The position numbers were made by a program, and so were the translations under genes. A stretch of 55,837 nt of DNA, from contig DKPV01000019.1 in the NCBI GenBank assembly GCA_002471375.1, forward strand, positions 1-55,837, read 5' to 3'. Below, piece after piece: positions 33,917 through 43,024 of this stretch (its first letter is position 1; every line of letters begins with the position of its first letter). The notes beneath the pieces were generated by a model. It did no database searches and was not told the DNA's origin. It saw only the letters and a program-made list of their open reading frames with translations. The DNA is from Flavobacteriales bacterium UBA7325 (lineage in GTDB: Bacteria; Bacteroidota; Bacteroidia; Flavobacteriales_D; Crocinitomicaceae).

Positions 33917-34561
33917 ATGGAAAAATTTTTCACAGGATTTAACTGGACAGAAATGTTCAAGGCAACAATGGTATTATTTGCTGTTATTGACATTGTTGGC
34001 TCAATACCAATCATTATAAAACTAAAGGAGAAGTCAGGAGATATTCATGCGGGATGGGCAACGAGTGTTTCGTTCGTTATCATGGTTGCATTCCTTTTAT
34101 TAGGAGACAGCATTCTAGGTCTTTTCGGTGTTGAAGTCGAAGCCTTCGCTGTTGCCGGCGCATTTATTCTATTTGCGATGGCACTTGAAATGATTTTAGG
34201 AATTGAACTCTTCAAAGAAAGTGGGACTCAAAAAACGGCCAGTATCGTTCCTCTCGCGTTCCCTATCATTGCGGGTGCAGGTGCGATGACCTCAATTATT
34301 TCTCTTCGTGCAGAATTTGCAGTGATTAATATTTTAGTGGCGATCTGTATCAATGTAATAATTGTTTTTGCGGTGCTAAAATCAACACGATTAATTGAAC
34401 GTATTCTTGGGCCTGGCGGAATTGCCATCTTGAAAAAAGTCTTTGGGATTATCCTCTTGGCGATTGCTGTTAAATTATTCTCTTCCAATCTTAAAGCATT
34501 ACTAAACGATCCGGAAGAAAAGAGCTCAGAAGTTCAGATTGAGCTTGTTAATAAAGACTGA
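33917..34561 (+). CDS. MarC-family integral membrane protein
   Basis: 214 residues with six hydrophobic segments (for example residues 13-34, 47-66, 73-94, 110-130, 135-155 and 177-197). It has the MarC pattern of an FAVIDIVGSIPIIIKL first helix and the AGAFILFAMALEMILG region followed by PLAFPIIAGAGAMTSII. The family's transport role is not established. The gene begins 2 bp after purN and shares its transcript. Confidence 0.9.
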   Translation: MEKFFTGFNWTEMFKATMVLFAVIDIVGSIPIIIKLKEKSGDIHAGWATSVSFVIMVAFLLLGDSILGLFGVEVEAFAVAGAFILFAMALEMILGIELFKESGTQKTASIVPLAFPIIAGAGAMTSIISLRAEFAVINILVAICINVIIVFAVLKSTRLIERILGPGGIAILKKVFGIILLAIAVKLFSSNLKALLNDPEEKSSEVQIELVNKD

Positions 34562-34598
34562 AATCGTTAGATTTAAGTAACCAATAAACAAAACCATT

Positions 34599-35402
34599 AT
34601 GCTTAAATCTTCTAATTTTCTGGTGGGATTAGTTTCACTATTTGTACTCATAGGTTCATTTACAGCAAATGCCCAATTAATTGACTATCCTAAATCGTCT
34701 TTCTCACTTGTATTGAAAAGTGATAATGGAACCAATGGAAGTGGAGTTGCTTACGACCCCGCAAAGCAACTTTATTACACAATAATTGCAGGTAATAGTA
34801 GTTTTCCGCTTGAGGTATTTAACTCTTCCGGAAAACATCTCTTCCCTGTCGCAGAGGCCGGAAATGACCTACGAGGTATCTGGTGGAATAAAAAGGCGAA
34901 GTCGTTAGAAGGAAACTGTTATGGTGAAAACGGTATAGTGAAGATCGGTTTAACTAGTACTGGTTCACCTAGCTCTAGTGGAAACACCACTATATTCGAA
35001 GGGTCAGGTGAAGTTCGTCCAACAGGCAATTCTTGTGGCGTGTATGATGCTAAGAAAAAGGAACTATACTATTTTGAGAATGAAACTTTTAAGGTGTTTA
35101 AAAGAAAAACAGGGGCTCTATCAAGAAAAATTGAGCCTGATTTGACTTCTAGCGAGAGAAGAGAGTTAAACTATACCTCAATGATCTATACCGGAATCAA
35201 AAGGAGTGAATTAGGACTGTTGGATGTAAATGCACGGAAAGTATATTTGTTCAATAAGAAAACTGGTGCGAAAACAGCAACAATTAATCTGCCAAATGAT
35301 GCTCCTGTGAGTGATCGCTTCGCGTTTAGCTATGCCAATGGCTATATTTTCTTATTTGACAAAGATTTAAGGACGTGGTATGGATATAAAATTACTGAAT
35401 AG
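34599..35402 (+). CDS. secreted protein, probably a beta-propeller
   Basis: 267 residues with a signal peptide (about 1-26, TANAQ). The mature part consists of repeated beta units of the propeller type (SGVAYDPAKQLYYTII, LRGIWWNKKAKSLEGNCYG, CGVYDAKKKELYYFEN, LLDVNARKVYLFNKKTG, FAFSYANGYIFLFD). No family was recognised. No sorting domain is visible at the C-terminus, so it is likely periplasmic. It follows marC by 37 bp on the same strand. The 218 bp after it hold no gene. Confidence 0.65.
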   Translation: MLKSSNFLVGLVSLFVLIGSFTANAQLIDYPKSSFSLVLKSDNGTNGSGVAYDPAKQLYYTIIAGNSSFPLEVFNSSGKHLFPVAEAGNDLRGIWWNKKAKSLEGNCYGENGIVKIGLTSTGSPSSSGNTTIFEGSGEVRPTGNSCGVYDAKKKELYYFENETFKVFKRKTGALSRKIEPDLTSSERRELNYTSMIYTGIKRSELGLLDVNARKVYLFNKKTGAKTATINLPNDAPVSDRFAFSYANGYIFLFDKDLRTWYGYKITE

Positions 35403-35620
35403 CTCAGCAATTAGGATTCATTCATGTTACGTTAACGTGATCAAATAAATATACTTTAACTAAAAATCATAATGTCTGTTGTTTTGACCAGTTCTAAAAT
35501 GAACGTAGGTCGATTTCTAGAGCCAAAGTACAGCCGATTAGGTTAAAGATTGTGCAATGAACGTTATAGTTCGGTTAAGGTGAGCTAATAAGCTGCTTTT
35601 CGAAATGTCTTTGGAGAAAA

Positions 35621-36913
35621 CTAGATTACACCCCTATCCCTATTTTTTAACAAAAATAGGGACTCTCTAATTAACTCACCGAGGATAGCTGCTTGATATT
35701 GTCGACTATATTTCACTCCATGAGCTATGTTTCTCTCTGTAGCTACCACACCAGATTGTTTTTTCTGTTTGAGACAGCTGCTTAAAACTTCCAAACACTC
35801 GTTTTCGGAATTTGCTAAGAAGCCTGAATTCGTTCGTTTAACAAAATCTCGCATCTGGTCGTCATCAGTAGGGCATAAGAGGATAGGTACTCCTGATGCA
35901 TAATATTCAAATAGCTTAACCGGATACCATCCTTTAATGTCGTGAAAAGCAGTTAGAAAAAGTAGATCACTTTTATTCAAATATTTGTTCAACTCTTCTT
36001 TAGGCATACGATCTAAAAACTCAAAATGAGATTCATACCCCTTTATTAAGCTCATGATTCTACCTAGTTCCTTAGGCATCATATTAGCTCCAATAAAGCG
36101 CACAAAAATAGACTCTCCAGAATCAATTAGCTTCAGACAAGACTTGATGATGATAGAAATGTTTTGCGACGAATAAAGAGTTCCTGCATAGGTCAGCACG
36201 AACTGATTGTTCATAGTTTCATCAACGCGTTTTTCAACGAAGTCGGAAAACCCATTAAGAACGACCTCCCCATTTTTACCAATTAGGTTACCTATGCTTT
36301 TCCTCCAATTATCAGATACCGTAAGAAAAGTATCCGCATTGGAGGTCCATTTTAATTCACTTTTGCGCTCCAGCTTATTAATCCACTTATGAATGCCTCC
36401 GAGGCCTTCTGTATGCTTATGGGTTGTCCACTCATCTCTGTAATCTGGAACCCAAAGAATGTCAAATTCCTTTTTCAATTTGTGTCCAATGAAAAAAGAT
36501 TGAAATGGTCTTCCAGAAGCGATGACGGCCTTAATATCATCGGATTGTATTAGGTCTCTAGCATGAGAATAGAAGTTGTGATATGGCAAAGATTTTACGA
36601 AGTAATTTGAGAAAATCAATTCTTTAAGCGTAAGTGCCTTTTGTAAAACTCTCAGTGAGCGATACTTTGATAGCTTATCTCGTAATGTCCGCTTATATGG
36701 AAGCCTTCTGATCTCATATTTATCAGTCTTTTCAATAAGCATTTCGTTTCTATCCAAGGGATCAACAAGATCCTTTTGGTTCTCATTCCATACTCGGGTA
36801 ATAACGATCGGATAAATCCCAGATTCGTTCAAGTGCTTCGCCCAAGCAGCAGTTCGTTCACCCCCCACGAAGTTAGAAGGTGGATAGAAGTATGATATGA
36901 TGATTACTCTTAT
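35621..36913 (-). CDS. GT4-type glycosyltransferase starting from AUA
   Basis: 430 residues if started at ATA 36913. The N-terminal Rossmann strand and donor loop IIISYFYPPSNFVGGERTAAWAKHL is complete only from that codon. The first GTG (36868) would cut it in half and there is no ATG. ATA overlaps the flippase stop as TGATA, where TGATG is the usual stop-start overlap. The C-terminal half has the GT-B donor site (LTYAGTLYSSQNISIII, then VKLFEYYASGVPILLCPTDDDQMRDF). It is the last gene of the glycan operon and would add a sugar to the lipid-linked oligosaccharide. Confidence 0.85.
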   Translation of the reverse strand: MRVIIISYFYPPSNFVGGERTAAWAKHLNESGIYPIVITRVWNENQKDLVDPLDRNEMLIEKTDKYEIRRLPYKRTLRDKLSKYRSLRVLQKALTLKELIFSNYFVKSLPYHNFYSHARDLIQSDDIKAVIASGRPFQSFFIGHKLKKEFDILWVPDYRDEWTTHKHTEGLGGIHKWINKLERKSELKWTSNADTFLTVSDNWRKSIGNLIGKNGEVVLNGFSDFVEKRVDETMNNQFVLTYAGTLYSSQNISIIIKSCLKLIDSGESIFVRFIGANMMPKELGRIMSLIKGYESHFEFLDRMPKEELNKYLNKSDLLFLTAFHDIKGWYPVKLFEYYASGVPILLCPTDDDQMRDFVKRTNSGFLANSENECLEVLSSCLKQKKQSGVVATERNIAHGVKYSRQYQAAILGELIRESLFLLKNRDRGVI

Positions 36914-38343
36914 CAGGTTTTTGATTTTTTAAATGCCAACAAATAAACGAAAGCTAACAACAAAAGGCATACGGATCCGCCAAAGAAAAGGCTAAAATAA
37001 TTTCCATTCAATATTGAGTCCATATCGATGTACACGATTGCAATAAACCCAGCTGTGATCAAAAAGAGAAACGAGCTGTTTCTTAGGTTGAGATTTAAAT
37101 TGGTTACTTTTCTTCCTAAGGTGAATAATATTGATGCCATCACTACCCCAGCCAAAGCCTGAGAAACTCCGGAAACTACGAACCCATATTCTTTCATAAA
37201 GAGCATGTTACTAATGATGACAATTAAGCCTCCTGAGAGAGTCGGTAAAATAAGGTGTGAATTCTTCTTAACTAAGCTAAAGCTAATTGAAAACTGATTA
37301 GATACCATTGATAGCACGCTTGCAAAGGCAACTAACGGAATAACCATTATAGATTTCATATACGTCTCATCTGCCAATAAAAAGGTCAGCATTGGTGTTG
37401 CTATAACGACTAAAACCAGAACTATTAGAGCAGAGAAGACTGACAGATCGAAAACCTGCTGGTAGGTTTGATTTGCATTATCGTCATCTTTAATTGACAT
37501 AATGAATGGACCTATGGCCGTTCTTATCATATCTGCGACAACGACTATTGGCAAGCAGAGTTGCATGGACAGAGCAAGGACTGCAATATCATCCTTGTTT
37601 GTTAGATGTTCAGCGCCTATGAATTTATCAATACTTATGGTGATCCATGCAGAGGCACTGATCACAAAAAAAGGCCACGAGAAGAGCCACAACCTCTTCA
37701 ATATCTTCATTGAAAAGCCTTTCCAATGGATATAATTCAGGGTTGTTTTAATAAATAAAATAGACACGACTGACCTCGCTATTAACAACCCGATAATCAC
37801 TTCTGGAATTCCGAAGTCATAATACTCCAGACCAGGCACTACAATAATAACTGTGAAGAGTGCCTCTAGAAAAACGATCGATACCGCACTTTTTGCTTTT
37901 CTATCGATCCGGTAGTAATTGATATTCGTAATGTTGATGATATATGGAATAAACATAAATGGAAGTAATCTAATCCCATTTATTATGTCCATTTCATTTG
38001 CTGGTGAGACTACAAAAAAGTCCTGAAGCCAGCTGGCACCAAAGAATAAAAAGCCTCCCAGAAGAAGAGCAAAGCCTAATTGGTAATAGAACCAAGTCGT
38101 GAAAATCATATTCTGGTATCTCTTCCTTTTCCACTCATAGAAATAAAAGAAAACACCTGAATTTAATGCTAAAATAAATGATATCACGGTAAAGATCGAG
38201 AGTATCATAATTAAATTTGAATACCCAACTTTACTTAGATTGCTTGTGTAAAAAGGAATGAGGAGCATCGCAAACACCTTAGAAAAGACATTCGCGAACC
38301 CGTAGACTAATGTTTCCCCTATGAATCCTTTTAATTTACTCAA
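36913..38343 (-). CDS. Wzx-type polysaccharide flippase
   Basis: 476 residues, 12 or more predicted membrane helices, with the N-terminal MATE/Wzx pattern (FIGETLVYGFANVFSKVFAMLLIPFYTSNLS). It would move the undecaprenyl-linked oligosaccharide across the inner membrane. It begins 6 bp after the methyltransferase gene and its stop shares a base with the presumed start of the glycosyltransferase, so expression is tightly coupled. Confidence 0.88.
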   Translation of the reverse strand: MSKLKGFIGETLVYGFANVFSKVFAMLLIPFYTSNLSKVGYSNLIMILSIFTVISFILALNSGVFFYFYEWKRKRYQNMIFTTWFYYQLGFALLLGGFLFFGASWLQDFFVVSPANEMDIINGIRLLPFMFIPYIINITNINYYRIDRKAKSAVSIVFLEALFTVIIVVPGLEYYDFGIPEVIIGLLIARSVVSILFIKTTLNYIHWKGFSMKILKRLWLFSWPFFVISASAWITISIDKFIGAEHLTNKDDIAVLALSMQLCLPIVVVADMIRTAIGPFIMSIKDDDNANQTYQQVFDLSVFSALIVLVLVVIATPMLTFLLADETYMKSIMVIPLVAFASVLSMVSNQFSISFSLVKKNSHLILPTLSGGLIVIISNMLFMKEYGFVVSGVSQALAGVVMASILFTLGRKVTNLNLNLRNSSFLFLITAGFIAIVYIDMDSILNGNYFSLFFGGSVCLLLLAFVYLLAFKKSKT

Positions 38344-38349
38344 CTAAAA

Positions 38350-39210
38350 TTATTTAGATTTAGTCAACAACAAGTGTATTGACCTCTCGTGTCTTCCGAA
38401 TCGCTTTATTCCTTGAATAATAGTCCAACCAAAATACAATATCGGTAGAACTAGTTTACCAAGACCACCATTTAGGACGCTGAATTTTCGTTTTCCTGCT
38501 TCATATATTTCCTGCTTCGGAATACTTACAACCGAAAAACCCGCGGCCTTTGCTTTGCGAGTCAAAGTGCTTTTCTTAATTGGCACGAATGTCCTTAATC
38601 CAGCTATAGGTCGCCCCATCATCCTTACGTAAGCTCTTCCAAAGGCAGAATTTCCCATCATAGGAAACCAAAACAAACGATAATGACCCTCATAAAAGGT
38701 CATGTAGCTAGGGCAATGTATTATACCTTTTCCCCCTGGCTTTAGCACGCGATACAACTCTTTTAAACAGTCATCAACATTTTGAACGTGCTCGAACGTT
38801 TGCCAACTATTGAATGCGTCAAATTGTCCATTCTCATAAGGTAAATCTTCCCCTATTCCTTGTTTGATTCTGCTTCGCCATTCAGAAGGATAATTGTTCT
38901 CACTAAACTTTAAATCAATTAAATCCTGTTTCCATAGTTCCGGCTCAACACCATGCACGTCCCACCCCGTCAGAAGCCCTTGAATAACAAAGCTACCGCA
39001 GCCTGAAGACATGTCAAGAATGGTCTTGGTTGCAGGGTCGTAAAGATGCCGATTCAATTCTGTAAATCTGTCTTTCTCAGAATTAAGACGATCATCGCTC
39101 CATCTTGCCACGATGTTGTCGATAATTGAGCGATCAACCTTGTCTAATTTTTTGTAGTAGAGAAGAATTTCGTTTTCAATCTTATCAGTAAGAAATGATT
39201 TTGAATTCAT
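38350..39210 (-). CDS. class I SAM-dependent methyltransferase
   Basis: 286 residues. The SAM-binding motif is TKTILDMSSGCGSFVIQGL (about 78-96; Ser replaces the usual Gly in DxGxGxG), with Glu at the end of strand 2 (VHGVEPE). Then come GEDLPYENGQFDAFNSWQTFEHVQNVDDCLKELYRVLKPGGKGIIH, the motif IV/post-I region of the Methyltransf_11 type. A C-terminal amphipathic or hydrophobic segment (about 255-270) may attach it to the membrane. Probably methylates a sugar or lipid intermediate of the glycan. It starts on the last base of the previous gene. Confidence 0.82.
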   Translation of the reverse strand: MNSKSFLTDKIENEILLYYKKLDKVDRSIIDNIVARWSDDRLNSEKDRFTELNRHLYDPATKTILDMSSGCGSFVIQGLLTGWDVHGVEPELWKQDLIDLKFSENNYPSEWRSRIKQGIGEDLPYENGQFDAFNSWQTFEHVQNVDDCLKELYRVLKPGGKGIIHCPSYMTFYEGHYRLFWFPMMGNSAFGRAYVRMMGRPIAGLRTFVPIKKSTLTRKAKAAGFSVVSIPKQEIYEAGKRKFSVLNGGLGKLVLPILYFGWTIIQGIKRFGRHERSIHLLLTKSK

Positions 39211-40136
39211 TATTTAAAAAGTCTTCTAAGTCTAGGCTGAATGCGGTACATAATTTTCACCCAAAGACCGTTGAACTTCGAATTTAGCTGTTTTTTCCAT
39301 CTCTTATGATAGGAATCAAATATTTCTTCCCCAGTTAACTTGTGGAGAACTTCCATCAATGGGATATGAATATTTTGATGATAATACCTCGTAGCAAGCT
39401 CTTTCTTATTTTGATCATACACAGACCAATATCCGCTATCATAAAGGTGGATTGATTCTTTAAGCGTCTTCACACAGCTATCAATCGTGAATTTGACCTT
39501 TTCATCATGAGTTACTCTCCATAAATCATACAATCCTAATACCGTATAAATGAACCCATTCAGAACAAAAGAAGGTTCCTTACTCGGGTACTCTTCAAAC
39601 CAAAGAAGTCCATTTATATCATGCCTTTTAACTCCACCTTCTTCATAGCTGATATCAAAAAATTGAAATATCGAATATGCTTTTTTTAAATTCTCTTCAT
39701 TTTCACCAAACATCTGATTGTAGCGCAATAACAAAGAAATAATCTGACCTTGATACATTCCTGACACCCACCCAGATTCTAATCCGTATCGAGGGTTCGG
39801 GAAATGATTCCTCCAAATTGAAAGTCCAAGGTGCTCTTCTTCATTTTCTAGCAACCAATTAACGCACTTTTTTACTCTGCTTTTGTTTATCTCAACATCT
39901 TTTCCATCTAGGGCTAAGTCATGCGAAATTAGTCCATATTGGACTATGTAAATCTGGTTGTATACAGCTTTGTCTCCAAAACCAGACATTGGAAGACCAT
40001 TAGCATCAAAATCACCGAAATACTTTTCTTCAAAATGATGTAAAGCTTGGCTAAAATCCTGATAAAACTTACCTAGTTTTTTATCAAGAGACACCTCTCC
40101 TACCGGCAGAGTTAGATTATGATTTGGCTTTCTCAC
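39210..40136 (-). CDS. D-glucuronyl C5-epimerase C-terminal-domain protein
   Basis: 308 residues, no signal peptide. It matches the C5-epimerase C-terminal domain: ESGWVSGMYQGQIISLLLRY (about 140-160), GLLWFEEYPSKEPSFVLNGFIYTVLGLYDLWRVT (about 195-228) and YYHQNIHIPLMEVLHKLTG. In heparan-type enzymes this (alpha/alpha) domain epimerises uronic acids at C5. A cytoplasmic protein in a sugar-assembly operon could act on a lipid-linked or nucleotide uronic acid, which is inference. It overlaps the upstream gene by 20 bp. Confidence 0.8.
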   Translation of the reverse strand: MRKPNHNLTLPVGEVSLDKKLGKFYQDFSQALHHFEEKYFGDFDANGLPMSGFGDKAVYNQIYIVQYGLISHDLALDGKDVEINKSRVKKCVNWLLENEEEHLGLSIWRNHFPNPRYGLESGWVSGMYQGQIISLLLRYNQMFGENEENLKKAYSIFQFFDISYEEGGVKRHDINGLLWFEEYPSKEPSFVLNGFIYTVLGLYDLWRVTHDEKVKFTIDSCVKTLKESIHLYDSGYWSVYDQNKKELATRYYHQNIHIPLMEVLHKLTGEEIFDSYHKRWKKQLNSKFNGLWVKIMYRIQPRLRRLFK

Positions 40137-41271
40137 TTAATTTCATTTTAGAAATCTGACAAGCTTCTACAAGTATGTCTGTTATCTGTTTTGTAATTAG
40201 ATCTTCAGAAAGGTATTGCTTTACTAAATTACGATTTAACCTTTGCAATTCAAGCGGTAGTTTTTGCTCTAACCCAAAGGAAAGATGGCTCTCCACTGAG
40301 AAAACTTTTATCCCGATATTTTGTAACCAACCGTATAAAGGACTTTTCTCACTTAGGAACAGTTTAGCTCCTCCATAGAGCACAGTCATTATGGTACCAA
40401 ACCCCTGTTGTCTTTCGTGTGCCATAATTACGTGAGAACACGATTTTACTAAGTCATTGTAATCGTTCAACGCCTTGAATTCAGTCAAAGGAGTTAATCG
40501 ATTTCCAAAGTACTTAGATCCAGATTTAATAATCTGCGCTCTGTATTTATCGTCGCCGTAAGTAAGTGGAACAATAATTTTCTTCTCGGAATTAGATTTC
40601 TTTAGCTCTTCAAAAACTGCTTCGTGTCGATTACTTGGTGTACTCGAGTTACCAAGTAGGATTGAAGTTCCATCAATTTTGAAGTCATCAGGTCCGATAA
40701 GGTTATTTATGGTCTGATAACATGTCGTCCTCCAAACAGCCCGATGAGGGATAGCTTCTCCTAGAAGTTTATAATCCGACTCTAATAAAAAAAGACAAAT
40801 ATCTAATTTCTGAACTGCTTGTTTATAGATAACCTTGAATGTGTAATACTCTTTAATTTTTCCGAATAGGCTTTCCTTCCTTTTAAGCACAGTACTGTAC
40901 TCGGTGGAGTCCTTTTTCTTCCCGAAATACTCCGAAATGTTGTAAAGTCCATAGCCCCACAACCCCCAAATGAATACCTTACTCTTATCCTTGTTTTTAG
41001 CGATTGCCTTTGCTTTTTCATAGCTCAAAGCCTGCGCAATAATAATATCAGCATTACTAATCTCTCTACCCAGCACTTCAACAATATCTTCTTTGTTAGG
41101 ATCAATCAAACAAATGTTAGATATTCGACTTGAGATCTTCTCCCATTTTTCCGGGTGAGAAGTAATTACAACATAACGCTGACTGAAATCCAATTTATTG
41201 AATAGTTCAATCGTCGATTGACTGATGATGGCAGGATCAAATATGTGTAAGATTTTCTTGTCTGAAATCAT
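40117..41271 (-). CDS. Fuc4NAc transferase-like glycosyltransferase (GT56, WecF-like)
   Basis: 384 residues resembling WecF: HIFDPAI near the N-terminus, FIWGLWGYGLY (WecF W.WG.DLY block), ILLGNSSTPSNRHEAVFEEL (about 205-224), IVPLTYGDDKYRAQI, then LTEFKALNDYNDLVKSCSHVIMAHERQQGFGTIMTVLYGGAKLFLSE. WecF moves 4-acetamido-4,6-dideoxygalactose from dTDP to a lipid-linked acceptor. The WecE-type aminotransferase and an acetyltransferase upstream supply exactly such a donor. It overlaps the aminotransferase gene by 4 bp (ATGA). Confidence 0.82.
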   Translation of the reverse strand: MISDKKILHIFDPAIISQSTIELFNKLDFSQRYVVITSHPEKWEKISSRISNICLIDPNKEDIVEVLGREISNADIIIAQALSYEKAKAIAKNKDKSKVFIWGLWGYGLYNISEYFGKKKDSTEYSTVLKRKESLFGKIKEYYTFKVIYKQAVQKLDICLFLLESDYKLLGEAIPHRAVWRTTCYQTINNLIGPDDFKIDGTSILLGNSSTPSNRHEAVFEELKKSNSEKKIIVPLTYGDDKYRAQIIKSGSKYFGNRLTPLTEFKALNDYNDLVKSCSHVIMAHERQQGFGTIMTVLYGGAKLFLSEKSPLYGWLQNIGIKVFSVESHLSFGLEQKLPLELQRLNRNLVKQYLSEDLITKQITDILVEACQISKMKLSEKAKS

Positions 41272-42395
41272 CCCCGGTAAAACTCCTTTATTGATTCACA
41301 AATAAAATCAACCTGGTCTAATTTAAGATCATTAAAGAGAGGTAATCTAAGTAGTGAATTTTCAAATATCAGTGAATTTGGCAACTCTCTATCGTCGTGT
41401 TTTTCCAGATAATATTCACTATTGTGTAAAGCTAGATAGTGGAAAACAGCGTGTATCCCGTTCTTTCTAAGGTGAGAAATCAATCTCGAACGTTCTTCTA
41501 TTCCTTTCGTAATAATGAAGAACATATGCGCATTATTAGTTGCATAGCTAGGAACTTCCGGTAATGTCAAGACTCCTTCTTCATCCAAAACCTTTAGTAG
41601 ATCGAAATACCTTTTCCAGAGTTCTTTTCTCTTCGATTGAATCTCATTAATATGCAGGAGCTGGGCGTACAAGTAGGCAGATGTTATCTCAGAAGGTAAG
41701 AACGATGAGCCAATGTCTACCCATCCATATTTATTTACCTCTCCTCTAAAAAATTCCGCTCGATTTGTACCCTTCTCCCAAATGATTTCCGCACGGTGTG
41801 AGTACTTCTCATCATTAATTGCAAGCAAGCCACCTTCGCCGCATTGTATATTCTTAGTTTCATGAAAAGAAAACGTCCCAAAATGGCCTATGGACCCGAG
41901 AGGTTTTCCCTTGTAAGTGCTATCAATCGCTTGAGCAGCATCTTCTACAACAATCAAATTGTATCTCTTTGCCAAGTCCATCACCACATCCATGTCACAG
42001 GCAACACCGGCATAATGTACGACAACTATTACCTTGGTTCTAGATGTAATCAAAGCTTCCAGTCTTGACGTATCTACATTCGGATGATCAGGCAAACTGT
42101 CAGCAAATACAATTTTAGCTCGTTCTCTTACAAATGCTAAAGCTGATGAAACAAACGTATAAGAAGGAACTATTACCTCATCATCGACTTTAAGGTTACT
42201 CAATAGGGCCGACATTTCTAATGCGTCCGTACATGAAGTAGTTAGCAAGGCTTTCTTAAAACCATATCTATTTTCAAAGAATTCCTGACATAGATTAGTG
42301 TGCTTCCCATTCCCAGAAATTTTTCCATTGCGCACAGCTTCGAAGATGTGTTTTTCCTCGTCACCCGTAAGATATGGTAAGTTAAAATCAATCAT
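41268..42395 (-). CDS. dTDP-4-amino-4,6-dideoxyhexose transaminase, WecE-like
   Basis: 375 residues, DegT/DnrJ/EryC1 aminotransferase. It is close to WecE over its length: IDFNLPYLTGDE, SGNGKHTNLCQEFFENRYG, VPSYTFVSSALAF, VHYAGVACDMD, VVEDAAQAIDSTYKGKPLGSIGHFGTFSFHETKN (PLP Lys at the end), IWEKGTNRAEFFRGEVNKYGWVDIGSSFLPSE and AVFHYLALH. It converts dTDP-4-keto-6-deoxyglucose to dTDP-4-amino-4,6-dideoxygalactose with glutamate. The RmlA/RmlB enzymes needed upstream are not in the window. Confidence 0.92.
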   Translation of the reverse strand: MIDFNLPYLTGDEEKHIFEAVRNGKISGNGKHTNLCQEFFENRYGFKKALLTTSCTDALEMSALLSNLKVDDEVIVPSYTFVSSALAFVRERAKIVFADSLPDHPNVDTSRLEALITSRTKVIVVVHYAGVACDMDVVMDLAKRYNLIVVEDAAQAIDSTYKGKPLGSIGHFGTFSFHETKNIQCGEGGLLAINDEKYSHRAEIIWEKGTNRAEFFRGEVNKYGWVDIGSSFLPSEITSAYLYAQLLHINEIQSKRKELWKRYFDLLKVLDEEGVLTLPEVPSYATNNAHMFFIITKGIEERSRLISHLRKNGIHAVFHYLALHNSEYYLEKHDDRELPNSLIFENSLLRLPLFNDLKLDQVDFICESIKEFYRG

Positions 42396-43023
42396 TTTCC
42401 CTCAATTGTCGTGCAGGAGACCCTACATAAGTACCTGATTCAGTGATCTTCTTAACGACCAACGTGCCAGCACCTAAAAAAACATCATCACACACTTCGA
42501 TGTCATCAACTAAAGTGGTGCCTATTCCTACAAAACAACGCTCACCGAAATTAACTTTGCCGCCTACGTTAATACCTCCAGAAATAAAAGTGCATTCACC
42601 CACGGTTGTGTCATGTGCTAAATATGACATTAGATTAATCACTGACCCCCTCTTCATGTGACAATTAGGTCCAAGATAGCATCCGGCATATATGAGCACA
42701 CCGTCATCAATGACTGCTGTGTTTTCAATAATCACACTAGGGTGCACTATTGTTGCGAAAGGGATTCCTGAGAAACGTTGAAATAAATCTTGTTTAAATT
42801 TTAAATGACTATAACCAATAGCTATAAAAAGATGACTAAATTTTCCATTATTGAAATCCTTTTCGACCTGATCAATTTTACCGAAAATTGGAAGACCCTC
42901 AAATTCAGAATCAGAGCAAAAATCATCATAAAATCCAATCGGTTCATATTTCCCCTGGACCCTTGCTATTTGAAGCGCTTGTTTACCAAACACTCCTGCA
43001 CCAATAAAAGCAACTGTTTCCAT
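42388..43023 (-). CDS. NeuD/PglD-type sugar O- or N-acetyltransferase
   Basis: 211 residues from ATG 43023 (METVAFIGAGVFGKQAL), which lies 1 nt after the ATP-grasp stop. An upstream in-frame start exists but would overlap that gene needlessly. The N-terminal Rossmann-like domain binds the sugar nucleotide. The C-terminal left-handed beta-helix has hexapeptide repeats (VIDDGVLIYAGCYLGPNCHMKRG ... VGECTFISGGINVGGKV) with the catalytic-type His in YLAHDTTVGE. In PglD and VioB-type relatives it acetylates the 4-amino group of a UDP or dTDP 4-amino-dideoxysugar, so it probably replaces WecD here. Confidence 0.88.
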   Translation of the reverse strand: METVAFIGAGVFGKQALQIARVQGKYEPIGFYDDFCSDSEFEGLPIFGKIDQVEKDFNNGKFSHLFIAIGYSHLKFKQDLFQRFSGIPFATIVHPSVIIENTAVIDDGVLIYAGCYLGPNCHMKRGSVINLMSYLAHDTTVGECTFISGGINVGGKVNFGERCFVGIGTTLVDDIEVCDDVFLGAGTLVVKKITESGTYVGSPARQLREND

Positions 43024-43024
43024 A

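Noticed and set aside
35403..35620. Possible RNA or small gene between the propeller-like gene and the glycan operon
   Set aside because: Only a short ACGTTAACGT palindrome and AT-rich sequence were seen; no hairpin with a T tract and no credible frame.
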